From Oscillospiraceae bacterium (GTDB lineage: Bacteria > Bacillota > Clostridia > Oscillospirales > Acutalibacteraceae), in assembly GCA_003526845.1 (NCBI GenBank), contig DPVM01000009.1, positions 38,182-66,880 on the forward strand: a stretch of DNA of 28,699 bases, read 5' to 3'. Of this stretch, positions 21,690 through 28,699 are shown one piece after another. The position numbers were made by a program, and so were the translations under genes. The notes beneath the pieces are model-generated. The model did not search any database. It was not told the DNA's origin and saw only the letters and a list, made by a program, of their open reading frames with translations. Each line of letters opens with the position of its first letter. Position 1 is the first letter of the stretch.

Positions 21690-23498
21690 TTATTCGACCG
21701 TTACAACCTTTGCAAGATTGCGCGGCTTATCAACATCAAGCCCTTTGTCGGACGAAACATAATAAGCCAAAAGCTGTAACGCAACAACCGACGGAACAGG
21801 CATAAAATCGTCGTCCAAATCAGGCAGTTTGAATGAACAACCTGTATCCTTTGTTTTTAAGGATGAACGGACAAAAGATATTACCTTTGCGCCGCGGCTT
21901 TGAACCTCTTTGATATTAGAAGCCTGCTTTGACATAAGATTTTCCTGCGTGAGCAGAGATATAACGGGCGTTTTGTCGGTTATAAGCGCAATAGTTCCGT
22001 GCTTAAGCTCACCCGATGCAAACGCCTCGGAATGGATATAGGAAATCTCTTTCAGCTTAAGTGACGCCTCAAGCAGAGAAATATAATCAACTCCCCTGCC
22101 TATCATAAATGTATGCTCTGCCTCAATAAGAGCAGAGGCAATTTTATGAATTTTTGCCTTATTTGAAATTACATTTTCTACGGCAGCGGGGATTTTTTCA
22201 AGTTCTGCCAAAAACTTTGACTCACCCTCACTGTTTAAACTCTCACGCAACACTGCTATTTTAGCGGTAATGAGATAAAGCACGGTGACCTGTGCGGTAT
22301 ATGCCTTTGTAGAGGCAACAGCAATCTCGGGTCCTGCGTTTGTATAAATCACATTATCGCTTTCGCGTGCGATTGACGACTCTCTGACATTGACTATTGA
22401 AAGCGACATTGCGCCCCTTCGCCTTGCAAATTTAAGTGCCTCGAGCGTGTCAATAGTTTCACCGCTTTGCGAAACGCAAATTACAAGCGTTTTATCTCCG
22501 ATAATCGGGTCGCTATACATAAATTCGCTTGCCATGCAAACAGTAACGGGTATGCCGCAAGTTTTTTCAATCAAATATTTGCCGATTAAACCTGCATGCA
22601 TAGCGGTGCCGCAGGCAATAACGGTTATGCTGTCGCAGTCGGTAAATATTCTTTCATCAATATTGTCAGCGCTGAAATCGACCTCGCCGTTTTGGATATG
22701 TGATGAAATAATGTTTTTAATAACAGTGCTTTGCTCGCAAATTTCCTTTTCCATATAAAACGGATAGCCGCATTTACCTCCGTTTTTAATATTCCAATCA
22801 AGTTTTGACATAACAGGCTCAATTGGATTTGAATTAAAATCGGTTATTTCAATGCCGTTTGATGATATTTCGGCAACCGAAAATTCGGGCAAAACAAAAT
22901 AATCATCGCTGTATTCACCGATTGCGATAATATCCGACGCAATATAAGCACCGTTTTTGTTTTGACAGCAAACAATTGGGCTTACATTGCGAACGGCAAA
23001 AATTTTGCCCGGTATATCGTCAAACATAACGGCAAGCGCATATGTTCCGCAAAGCTCCTTAACAGCCTTGACAATTGCAGATTTTGCATCATCGGAATAA
23101 TATTTGTCAATGAGCGCGGCAACAACCTCGGAATCGGTTTGAGATTTCAGTCTTGAATTAATACCGAGCTGATTTGCGATTGCTGTATAATTCTCAATAA
23201 TGCCGTTGTGCACCAATGTTACCCTGCCGAATTTATGCGGGTGTGAATTTGTATCGCTGACCTCGCCGTGGGTTGCCCATCGCGTATGACCTATACCACA
23301 GTTTCCGACAACGGTGTCACACTTTGATTGCAGATTTTCGACTCTGCCCTTTGTCTTTGTGACGGTGACCGAGTTGCTCTTATCATTAAAAACGGCAATG
23401 CCTGCACTGTCATATCCTCTGTATTCAAGCGATTTCAAGCCTTTTAAAAGCACATCTCTTGCCTGAGAGTATCCTGTATATCCGATAATTCCACACAT
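21690..23498 (-). CDS. glmS: Glutamine-fructose-6-phosphate aminotransferase
   Basis: Makes glucosamine-6-phosphate for peptidoglycan and other amino-sugar polymers. The class II amidotransferase begins at Cys2 (MCGIIGYTG) with EYRGYDSAG and HTRWATHGEVSD. Two SIS sugar isomerase domains follow (ACGTAMHAGLIGKYLIE, CVSQSGETIDTLEAL, GRGVDYISLLEASLKLKEI, EAFASGELKHG), and the C-terminus is DKPRNLAKVVTVE. At 602 aa it is full length. GAGG precedes the ATG by about 8 nt. The leader holds a glmS ribozyme, so expression should fall when glucosamine-6-phosphate accumulates. Confidence 0.97.
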   Translation of the reverse strand: MCGIIGYTGYSQARDVLLKGLKSLEYRGYDSAGIAVFNDKSNSVTVTKTKGRVENLQSKCDTVVGNCGIGHTRWATHGEVSDTNSHPHKFGRVTLVHNGIIENYTAIANQLGINSRLKSQTDSEVVAALIDKYYSDDAKSAIVKAVKELCGTYALAVMFDDIPGKIFAVRNVSPIVCCQNKNGAYIASDIIAIGEYSDDYFVLPEFSVAEISSNGIEITDFNSNPIEPVMSKLDWNIKNGGKCGYPFYMEKEICEQSTVIKNIISSHIQNGEVDFSADNIDERIFTDCDSITVIACGTAMHAGLIGKYLIEKTCGIPVTVCMASEFMYSDPIIGDKTLVICVSQSGETIDTLEALKFARRRGAMSLSIVNVRESSIARESDNVIYTNAGPEIAVASTKAYTAQVTVLYLITAKIAVLRESLNSEGESKFLAELEKIPAAVENVISNKAKIHKIASALIEAEHTFMIGRGVDYISLLEASLKLKEISYIHSEAFASGELKHGTIALITDKTPVISLLTQENLMSKQASNIKEVQSRGAKVISFVRSSLKTKDTGCSFKLPDLDDDFMPVPSVVALQLLAYYVSSDKGLDVDKPRNLAKVVTVE

Positions 23499-23579
23499 AG
23501 TTTTTTCCTCACTTTATATAGACTGCCATATTATTTATTATGGCGATAATTTTAAAAAAATACCTTTGTGAAAAAGAAT

Positions 23580-23702
23580 TTGTGCCGCAAGTTACCCTAC
23601 GGTTTTGCCTTTTTCGGCGCATCAAAGGCAATACGACGAAGCATCCGCCGAAATTTCGATAGCCTCGCTCCTCGTCAACCCGACAACCGGGTCCGGGCGC
23701 TA
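23580..23702 (-). promoter_or_regulatory. glmS ribozyme (glucosamine-6-phosphate-responsive self-cleaving leader)
   Basis: Read on the minus strand, the conserved core is present: GCGCC at the cleavage point, a P1 hairpin CCCG-GTTGT-CGGG, GTTGACGAGG, TATCGAAATTTCGGCGG and ATGC. P4 can form from TTGCCTTT with AAAGGCAA, and P4.1 from CCGTA with TGCGG. Cleavage is expected between A at 23701 and G at 23700 (A-GCGCC). It lies about 80 nt upstream of the glmS start codon, the usual position. In this class GlcN6P serves as the catalytic cofactor; cleavage leaves a 5'-OH message that RNase J degrades. Confidence 0.94.
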
Positions 23703-23703
23703 A

Positions 23704-23725
23704 CCGATTTGAAAGAACAAATCGG
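23704..23725 (-). other. Hairpin immediately 5' of the ribozyme cleavage site
   Basis: Perfect 8-bp stem (CAAATCGG with CCGATTTG, 6-nt loop) ending 3 nt before the cleavage site, in the leader fragment released by the ribozyme. It is not part of the known core and could limit misfolding of the 5' strand. Confidence 0.55.
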
Positions 23726-23779
23726 CTTTATTAAAAACAAAAAACTATGCTTGGTTATATGTTAAATTTTCAAGGTACA

Positions 23780-23795
23780 ATGAGCCATAGCTCAT
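23780..23795 (-). other. Small hairpin at the predicted 5' end of the glmS message
   Basis: Stem ATGAGC with GCTCAT, loop of 4, beginning within a base or so of the predicted transcription start at about 23796. A 5'-terminal hairpin would protect uncleaved mRNA; it could also be an operator. Confidence 0.45.
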
Positions 23796-23802
23796 GCCAT
23801 AA

Positions 23803-23831
23803 TTAATATCACAATTGAATTAATTTGTCAA
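23803..23831 (-). promoter_or_regulatory. Promoter of glmS
   Basis: Perfect TTGACA (23826-23831), 17 bp, TATTAA (23803-23808) with TG one base before it (extended -10). The leader to the ribozyme cleavage site is about 95 nt. Back to back with the tex promoter. Confidence 0.65.
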
Positions 23832-23856
23832 CAAAAAAATATTAACATTTAAAATA

Positions 23857-23885
23857 TTGTAATGAATTTTAAAATCTGTTAAAAT
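23857..23885 (+). promoter_or_regulatory. Promoter of tex
   Basis: TTGTAA (23857-23862), 17 bp, TAAAAT (23880-23885), TG one base before the -10. The leader is about 24 nt with AAGGA before the ATG. Confidence 0.65.
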
Positions 23886-23915
23886 TAAAACACTAACTCA
23901 AAAAGGAATCTGAAT

Positions 23916-26069
23916 ATGGATATTGCAAGACAAATCGAAAACGAATTTTCGCTCAAGCCGTGGCAGGTAAAAAACACGCTGGAGCTTATAGACGCAGGAA
24001 ATACAATTCCCTTTATTGCGCGATACAGAAAAGAAGCGACAGGCTCGCTTGACGATCAGCTTTTGCGTGAGCTTAGCGACAGATTGACATATCTGCGCAA
24101 TTTGGAGGAACAAAAAGATAAAATAATCAACTTAATAACCGAGCAGGAATTGATGACCGATGAAATACTCAAAGCGATTGACAGCGCATCAACAATGACG
24201 GAGCTTGAGGACATTTACCGTCCGTACAGACCGAAAAGGAAAACACGCGCATCTGTCGCAAAAGGAAAAGGGCTCGGAGCACTTGCCGAATTTATATACG
24301 CACAGGAAAAATCGACCGCCGCACCGGAAATTCTCGCAAAGGAATTTTTGAGTGAAGAGGTTGAAACCGTTGAGGATGCATTGCAGGGTGCAAGAGATAT
24401 TATTGCCGAAATGATTTCAGACGATGCAAACGGCAGAAAAATACTGCGCCATTCAATTAAAACAAACGGCTTGATAACAGCAAAGGGCGCAAAAGAAGAC
24501 CTTGGCGTATATGAAATGTATAAGGAATACAGCGAGCCGATTTCAAAGGTTGCACGCCACAGAGTTCTTGCAATGAACAGAGGCGAAAAAGAGGGATATT
24601 TGAAGGTAGCCGTTGACTATGACAAAATAACCGGTCTCGGTATTCTTTACGATTTGCACTGCAAGAGCAATACAGCAGCGACAGACGAGGTAAGAGCCGC
24701 TGCAGAAGATTCATACACAAGGCTGATTTTCCCATCGCTTGAAAGAGAAATCAGAAATGAACTGACCGAAAACGCTTATGACGATTCAATTAAGGTTTTC
24801 AGCGAAAACACAAGACAGCTCTTAATGCAACCGCCTGTTAAAAACAGAACAACAATCGGGCTCGACCCCGGGTACAGAACGGGATGCAAAGTTGCCGTTG
24901 TTGACGGCACCGGCAAGGTGCTTGACACCGGCGTTATCTACCCTGCTCCGCCGCACAAAAAGATTGACGAGGCTAAAAAAATCATTAAGGGCTTTGTTAA
25001 AAAATATGATGTAAAAATGTTTGCCATCGGAAACGGCACAGCATCGCACGAAACGGAAGTTTTTGCCGCCGAAGTCATCAAGGAACTTAATTGCGGCATA
25101 ACGTATATGGTTGTTAGCGAGGCAGGTGCGTCGGTTTACAGCGCGTCAAAGCTTGCGGCAGAGGAATTTCCGCAATTTGATGTAAGTCTAAGGAGCGCTG
25201 TTTCAATTGCGCGCAGACTTCAAGATCCGCTTGCTGAGCTTGTAAAAATTGACCCAAAGGCAATCGGCGTAGGTCAATACCAGCACGATATGCCGCAAAA
25301 GGAGCTTAACGCCGCACTTGACGGCGTTGTTGAAGACTGTGTTAACTCCGTAGGCGTAGATTTGAACACTGCGTCGCCGTCGCTGTTGAACAGAGTTGCC
25401 GGAATATCGAGCACTCTTGCGAAAAATATCGTTGCATATCGTGAAGAGAACGGAATGTTTAAATCACGAAATGAGCTTAAAAAAGTTTCAAAATTAGGAC
25501 CAAAGGCATTTGAGCAATGCGCCGGTTTTTTGAGAGTGAGCGAAAGCAAAAATGTACTTGACAATACTGCTGTTCACCCCGAAAGCTACGAGGCAACACA
25601 AAAGCTGTTAAAAGTCTGCTCCGTCAGCGACAATGATATAAGAAACGGCAACATTGTTTCTTTGAAGCAAGAGGTTGAAACAGTCGGCACATCTGCAATT
25701 GCAAGACAGCTTGACATAGGCGAGCCGACACTTATTGACATTATCAACGAGCTTTCAAAACCAGGCAGAGACCCGAGAGATGAACTCCCACAGCCGCTTT
25801 TACGCGAGGATGTCATGAGCATTGATGATTTAAAACCCGGAATGGAGCTTAAAGGCACTGTGCGCAATGTAATAGATTTCGGCGCATTTGTTGACATCGG
25901 CGTTCATCAAGACGGACTTGTCCACATAAGCCAAATAACAAACAAATATATCAAACATCCGTCCGATGTATTAAAGGTCGGCGACACCGTAACCGTTTGG
26001 GTAATTTCTGTCGACACGGCGAAAAACAGAATTTCGTTGACGATGAAAAAGCCAAATGAGCAAAAATAA
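23916..26069 (+). CDS. tex: Tex family RNA-binding protein (S1 domain)
   Basis: A conserved nucleic-acid-binding protein involved in transcription and tolerance to stress in other bacteria; its exact role is still debated. Domain order is normal: N-terminal helical region (FIARYRKEATGSLDDQLLREL near 28-50), a YqgF/RNase-H-like fold from about 310 (IGLDPGYRTGCKVAVVD), a helix-hairpin-helix part from about 480 (DLNTASPSLLNRVAGI), and a C-terminal S1 domain at about 641-712 (GTVRNVIDFGAFVDIGVHQD, LVHISQI). The length of 717 aa matches the family. It stands alone between its own promoter and a terminator, divergent from glmS. Confidence 0.96.
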   Translation: MDIARQIENEFSLKPWQVKNTLELIDAGNTIPFIARYRKEATGSLDDQLLRELSDRLTYLRNLEEQKDKIINLITEQELMTDEILKAIDSASTMTELEDIYRPYRPKRKTRASVAKGKGLGALAEFIYAQEKSTAAPEILAKEFLSEEVETVEDALQGARDIIAEMISDDANGRKILRHSIKTNGLITAKGAKEDLGVYEMYKEYSEPISKVARHRVLAMNRGEKEGYLKVAVDYDKITGLGILYDLHCKSNTAATDEVRAAAEDSYTRLIFPSLEREIRNELTENAYDDSIKVFSENTRQLLMQPPVKNRTTIGLDPGYRTGCKVAVVDGTGKVLDTGVIYPAPPHKKIDEAKKIIKGFVKKYDVKMFAIGNGTASHETEVFAAEVIKELNCGITYMVVSEAGASVYSASKLAAEEFPQFDVSLRSAVSIARRLQDPLAELVKIDPKAIGVGQYQHDMPQKELNAALDGVVEDCVNSVGVDLNTASPSLLNRVAGISSTLAKNIVAYREENGMFKSRNELKKVSKLGPKAFEQCAGFLRVSESKNVLDNTAVHPESYEATQKLLKVCSVSDNDIRNGNIVSLKQEVETVGTSAIARQLDIGEPTLIDIINELSKPGRDPRDELPQPLLREDVMSIDDLKPGMELKGTVRNVIDFGAFVDIGVHQDGLVHISQITNKYIKHPSDVLKVGDTVTVWVISVDTAKNRISLTMKKPNEQK

Positions 26070-26079
26070 TAACAATGAC

Positions 26080-26117
26080 AAAACCGTTTTCACATTCACT
26101 GAAAACGGTTTTTGTTT
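26080..26117. terminator. Bidirectional terminator between tex and cotJC
   Basis: A 13-bp perfect stem (AAAACCGTTTTCA and complement) with a 7-nt loop, followed on the plus strand by TTTTTGTTT. It starts 10 nt after the tex stop and ends at the convergent cotJC stop. Confidence 0.88.
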
Positions 26118-26118
26118 A

Positions 26119-26715
26119 TTAGTCGTCAAATGCGGGATTTGTCATATAATAATTTTTGCTGTTCAGTTTGTCGGTAATAATTCTCAGTCCCTCGCCAAAT
26201 CGCTGATAATGCACAATTTCGCGCTCACGCAGGAATTTAATCGGCTCAATTACATCGGGATCGTCGACAAGGCGAAGAATATTATCGTATGTTACACGTG
26301 CCTTTTGCTCGGCTGCCAAATTTTCGTTTATATCGGTAATCGGGTCACCCGTCACCTCAATACTTGCAGCACTCCATGGCGAGCCGCTTGCGGCTGTCGG
26401 GTAGACACCTGTGGTATGGTCAACAAAATACGGAGCAAAGCCGGAATTCTCGATTTGACTTTCGGTTAAATTTTTAGTGAGTTGATGAACAATAGTGCCT
26501 ATCATTTCGAGATGTCCAAGCTCTTCAACACCGATGTCGGTCAACAAACCTTTAAGTTCGGCATAAGGCATTGAGTAGCGCTGTGACAAATAGCGCAAAC
26601 TTGCTCCCAGTTCGCCGTTGGGACCACCGTATTGGCTGATTATAATAGCGGCGGCTTTGGGGTCGGGATGCTTAATATTAATAGGATATTGCAGTCTTTT
26701 TACATAGTTAAACAA
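26119..26715 (-). CDS. cotJC: CotJC, spore coat protein of the manganese catalase family
   Basis: A 198-residue member of the dimanganese catalase family used in spore coats. The N-terminus (YVKRLQYPINIKHPDPK, then QYGGPNGELGASLRYLSQRY) is characteristic of CotJC. Likely metal ligands are E35, E65 with H68 (VEELGHLEM), E136 (AEQKARVTYD) and H169 (REIVHYQRFGE), the order and approximate spacing known for manganese catalases. I place the start at the TTG at 26715, 8 nt after AGGAG; a GTG at 26724 overlaps that site. The gene is alone, whereas its usual partners cotJA and cotJB are at 13051-13511. Both sets carry the same sporulation-like promoter spacing. Confidence 0.93.
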   Translation of the reverse strand: MFNYVKRLQYPINIKHPDPKAAAIIISQYGGPNGELGASLRYLSQRYSMPYAELKGLLTDIGVEELGHLEMIGTIVHQLTKNLTESQIENSGFAPYFVDHTTGVYPTAASGSPWSAASIEVTGDPITDINENLAAEQKARVTYDNILRLVDDPDVIEPIKFLREREIVHYQRFGEGLRIITDKLNSKNYYMTNPAFDD

Positions 26716-26742
26716 AAAAATCACTCCTTAATTTTTCTTGTT

Positions 26743-26771
26743 TATACTATGCAATATCTTCTGTAATGACA
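26743..26771 (-). promoter_or_regulatory. Sporulation-type promoter of cotJC
   Basis: TGTCA, 14 bp, GCATAGTATA on the minus strand, matching the cotJAB promoter (TGTCA, 14 bp, GCATAATATA) in sequence and gap. The -10 is of the CATA type used by mother-cell sigma factors. No convincing sigma-A promoter overlaps it. Confidence 0.5.
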
Positions 26772-26779
26772 CAATGTCA
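26767..26779. repeat. Short palindrome at the cotJC promoter
   Basis: TGACA-CAA-TGTCA, a perfect 5-bp inverted repeat overlapping the -35 side of the cotJC promoter. It could be a regulator site; it is short enough to be chance. Confidence 0.35.
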
Positions 26780-27044
26780 CACTGTTTTAGACTGACGATA
26801 GAAAGACTAAAACGTAGGAATTTATTTAATTTTTGATTTTGCTGTTAAGATACAAAATACAATCACAAATAATATGTTATCGATAATCAGCCGATTTCTA
26901 TTTTAAAACAAATCGGCAACGAAGGGAGAGGCTAAAAATACAGTATCGTATTTGCTCAGATCAATATTCAACTTTTTGATTTCGGGACAAAATCCTTGGC
27001 TTTAGGTCAAATGCTAAATTTCAAATAATTTAAGCCGTAATTTG
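26780..27044. other. Non-coding region between cotJC and trpS with two tandem hairpins
   Basis: No supported ORF and no T-box motif (AGGGUGG-type) is seen. Two perfect hairpins stand 18 bp apart on the plus strand: GCCGATTT/AAATCGGC (26890-26917, 12-nt loop) and AAATAC/GTATTT (26936-26953, 6-nt loop). Between them is purine-rich GAAGGGAGAGG. A further TTTTAG...CTAAAA pair flanks 26783-26810. They lie upstream of the trpS promoter, so they are not part of its main leader unless an upstream start exists. Nature unknown. Confidence 0.35.
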
Positions 27045-27073
27045 TTGACAGCATAATTAATATATGTTACCAT
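27045..27073 (+). promoter_or_regulatory. Promoter of trpS
   Basis: Perfect TTGACA (27045-27050), 17 bp, TACCAT (27068-27073), with TG one base before the -10 (extended). The start would be near 27080, giving a leader of about 34 nt, too short for a T-box. Confidence 0.7.
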
Positions 27074-27113
27074 AAATATTTAGAACAATATATAATTTAG
27101 GATAGGTAAAAAT

Positions 27114-28175
27114 ATGAAAAAAGTTATATTAACCGGCGACAGACCGACCGGCAGATTGCATGTAGGTCACTATGTAGGCTCGCTCAAGGAGCGTGTAGCA
27201 TTGCAAAACTCCGGCAAATTTGATGAAATTTACATTATGATTGCAGATGCACAGGCTTTGACAGACAATGCAGAGCATCCCGAAAAGGTGCGCCAAAATA
27301 TTGTTCAGGTTGCGCTCGATTATCTCGCATGCGGACTTGACCCTGAAAAATCGACAATATTTATCCAATCAATGGTGCCGGAACTTACAGAGCTGACATT
27401 CTATTATATGAATCTTGTCACTGTTTCACGCGTTCAGAGAAACCCCACTGTTAAGGCTGAAATTCAAATGAGAAATTTTGAAGCAAGCATTCCTGTAGGA
27501 TTTTTCTGCTACCCGATCAGTCAGGCTGCCGATATTACGGCATTCCACGCAACTGCAGTACCTGTCGGCGAGGATCAGCTCCCGATGCTTGAACAGTGCA
27601 AGGAAATTGTGCACAAATTCAATTCAGTTTACGGCGAAACACTCACTGAGCCGGAAATCATACTACCAAGCAACAAGGCTTGCTTGAGACTTCCGGGTAT
27701 TGACGGCAAGGCAAAGATGAGTAAATCGCTCGGCAACTGCATTTATCTTTCTGACGAGTCGGACGAAATCAGGACAAAGGTTATGTCAATGTTCACCGAT
27801 CCGAATCATTTGAGAATCGAAGACCCGGGTGAGGTTGAAAACAATCCTGTATTCATTTATCTTGACGCATTTTGCAAGGATGAGTATTTCGCAGAGTTTT
27901 TGCCGGATTACGCAAATCTTGAAGAACTTAAAGCTCATTATAAAAGAGGCGGTCTTGGCGATGTTAAGGTTAAGAAATTTCTCAACAATGTTATCCAAGA
28001 AGAATTAAGACCAATCAGAGAAAGAAGAAAAGAATGGGAAAAGCGTCTTCCCGATGTTTACGATATTCTTAAGACAGGCAGTGAAGTTGCAGAGAAAAAA
28101 GCAGCGCAAACTTTAAGCGAAGTTAAGCACTCAATGCAAATTGATTATTTTGACAACGGAATACTTCAGGCATAA
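27114..28175 (+). CDS. trpS: Tryptophanyl-tRNA synthetase
   Basis: Charges tRNA-Trp with tryptophan, class Ic. The HIGH-like motif is HVGH at 16-19 (GDRPTGRLHVGHYVG), and KMSKS is at 201-205 (GKAKMSKSLGN). Other family parts are IADAQALTDNAEHP, PISQAADITAFHATAVPVGEDQLPMLE (split by family-typical spacing) and MFTDP. At 353 aa it is slightly longer than the Bacillus enzyme (about 330), mainly at the C-terminus. AGGATAGG precedes the ATG by about 7 nt. It is a single-gene unit with its own promoter and terminator. The leader has no T-box, so tryptophan control, if any, must act otherwise. Confidence 0.96.
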   Translation: MKKVILTGDRPTGRLHVGHYVGSLKERVALQNSGKFDEIYIMIADAQALTDNAEHPEKVRQNIVQVALDYLACGLDPEKSTIFIQSMVPELTELTFYYMNLVTVSRVQRNPTVKAEIQMRNFEASIPVGFFCYPISQAADITAFHATAVPVGEDQLPMLEQCKEIVHKFNSVYGETLTEPEIILPSNKACLRLPGIDGKAKMSKSLGNCIYLSDESDEIRTKVMSMFTDPNHLRIEDPGEVENNPVFIYLDAFCKDEYFAEFLPDYANLEELKAHYKRGGLGDVKVKKFLNNVIQEELRPIRERRKEWEKRLPDVYDILKTGSEVAEKKAAQTLSEVKHSMQIDYFDNGILQA

Positions 28176-28225
28176 CACCTCCTCGTATTTGAACAAGTCC
28201 GTAAAAAATGGACAATAGAAAAAAG

Positions 28226-28263
28226 CCCTCTTGATGCAGAATATACATCAGGAGGGAATTTTT
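28226..28263 (+). terminator. Terminator of trpS
   Basis: An 11-bp stem with one G-T pair (CCCTCTTGATG with CATCAGGAGGG), 9-nt loop, then AATTTTT. It lies about 50 nt after the trpS stop. Confidence 0.88.
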
Positions 28264-28354
28264 ATACCAAGAAGTTATCAACACATAAGCAATTACGAAA
28301 AAGAAATATTAGAAATGAAAGCACAATGATTGACCCGGAAATGGAAACGAGTTA

Positions 28355-28522
28355 ATGCAGGACTTTTCTCACGCACACCGAAAGGAAGTAAAACCATCGG
28401 TTAAATATCAAGTAATTTTTAAGCATAAGGACAAAATAAAGTATTATCGGCAAAAAATTAAAGGCACTAAAATGTTCCCCAATCGCATCCCCAAAATGCA
28501 ACATAAAAGCGCCTTTATTTAA
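28355..28522 (+). CDS. Doubtful 55-residue ORF
   Basis: ATG at 28355 opens a basic 55-residue frame beginning MQDFSHAHRKEVKPSVKYQV and ending HKSAFI. There is no clear ribosome site, and an imperfect inverted repeat covers its 3' half. Neighbouring frames (28264-28430) also show short open stretches broken by stops. This may be the decayed remnant of a larger gene. No family recognised. Confidence 0.2.
   Translation: MQDFSHAHRKEVKPSVKYQVIFKHKDKIKYYRQKIKGTKMFPNRIPKMQHKSAFI
28460..28516. repeat. Imperfect 17-bp inverted repeat
   Basis: Arms 28460-28476 (AAAGGCACTAAAATGTT) and 28500-28516 pair at 13 of 17 positions around a 23-nt loop that contains two CCCC runs. After it comes ATTTAATAAAT rather than a proper U-run. 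It could be a weak terminator or the end of a small mobile element. Confidence 0.45.
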
Positions 28523-28596
28523 TAAATATTAACTTTAATATAAAGATACCACGCATTTTATGAAAAATATGTCGAACAGTGTCGATAGAATAAAAA

Positions 28597-28615
28597 AATT
28601 TAAAACATTTAAATT
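28597..28615. repeat. Perfect AT-only palindrome, possible operator
   Basis: AATTTAAA-ACA-TTTAAATT, 8-bp arms around a 3-bp centre, directly before TATAAT at 28617. Position between -35 and -10 of a possible promoter would suit a repressor site, but AT-only palindromes arise easily by chance in this base composition. Confidence 0.35.
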
Positions 28616-28644
28616 ATATAATAAAATTAACAGATAAAGCATTA

Positions 28645-28699
28645 ATGAATATCGAATCAACGCACAAAGAAGTGGAAAAGCAAAAAACGCATCAAAAGA
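28645..28699 (+). CDS. Possible gene start, partial at right edge
   Basis: ATG at 28645 opens a frame that stays open to the end of the window: MNIESTHKEVEKQKTHQK. The residues are charged and plausible for a protein start, and a TATAAT lies 23 nt upstream, but the ribosome site is poor. Identity unknown. Confidence 0.3.
   Translation, partial: MNIESTHKEVEKQKTHQK

Larger units (their letters stand above)
28264..28699. other. AT-rich region after trpS without a convincing gene
   Basis: Apart from the doubtful ORF and the inverted repeats listed separately, I see no coding sequence until a possible start at 28645. A TATAAT at 28617-28622 could be the -10 of a rightward promoter, though no good -35 is present. 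Confidence 0.5.

Noticed and set aside
28570..28590. SOS/LexA-type box (CGAAC followed by GTCG)
   Set aside because: The second half is one base short of the CGAAC-N4-GTTCG form, and no adjacent gene is established.
1..28699. CRISPR arrays, tRNA or rRNA genes, complete insertion sequences
   Set aside because: No regularly spaced repeats, no cloverleaf with a GTTC-type T arm, no ribosomal RNA stretch and no transposase frame were seen. Small tRNA-like elements could still be missed by eye.

Overview
The window comes from a low-GC, endospore-forming Gram-positive bacterium, most likely a gut or rumen Clostridia member of the Ruminococcus/Oscillospirales type. The grounds are AT-rich sequence, strong AGGAGG-type ribosome sites, TTGACA/TATAAT promoters, the coat genes cotJA, cotJB and cotJC, a glmS ribozyme, and a clostridial dihydroorotate dehydrogenase pair (pyrK/pyrD) with the regulatory subunit pyrI. 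The placement is inference from gene content; no 16S or other marker is present.

Layout. (1) 1-1800, minus strand: a tandem array of unrecognised membrane-anchored paralogues (two complete, a third running off the left edge) with a 44-residue signal-peptide-like ORF between copies two and three. (2) 1845-11857, minus: one compact nine-gene operon, pyrC-carA-carB-pyrK-pyrD-pyrF-pyrE-pyrB-pyrI, carrying the whole de novo UMP pathway from bicarbonate/glutamine to UMP. It has a clear sigma-A promoter, a leader of only about 20 nt and a strong terminator. (3) 11907-12965, minus: an EndoA-type MazF toxin without a visible antitoxin, followed by dUTPase. (4) 13001-13547, plus: cotJA-cotJB, spore coat genes. 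(5) 13562-17522, minus: an iron-type alcohol/glycerol dehydrogenase translationally coupled to a three-gene ABC importer (lipoprotein, permease, ATPase). (6) 17556-21590, minus: a hemicellulose operon, GH43-like enzyme, polytopic GT-C-like membrane protein, GH51 arabinofuranosidase. (7) 21612-23831, minus: glmS with a glmS ribozyme in its leader. (8) 23857-26117, plus: tex. (9) 26119-26771, minus: cotJC, separated from cotJAB by 12.6 kb. (10) 27045-28263, plus: trpS. (11) 28264-28699: mostly non-coding, AT-rich sequence with inverted repeats and weak ORFs.

How it fits together. Most of the window is housekeeping metabolism (pyrimidines, dUTP removal, amino sugars, tRNA charging) mixed with sporulation and plant-polysaccharide genes. 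The most unusual items are the paralogue array at the left edge, the split cotJ cluster whose two halves carry the same promoter-like spacing, and a complete pyr operon with no room for a PyrR attenuator.

Limits. Everything was read by eye from the sequence. No database search, folding program or alignment was run, so family names rest on recognised motifs, and promoter calls on consensus matches.
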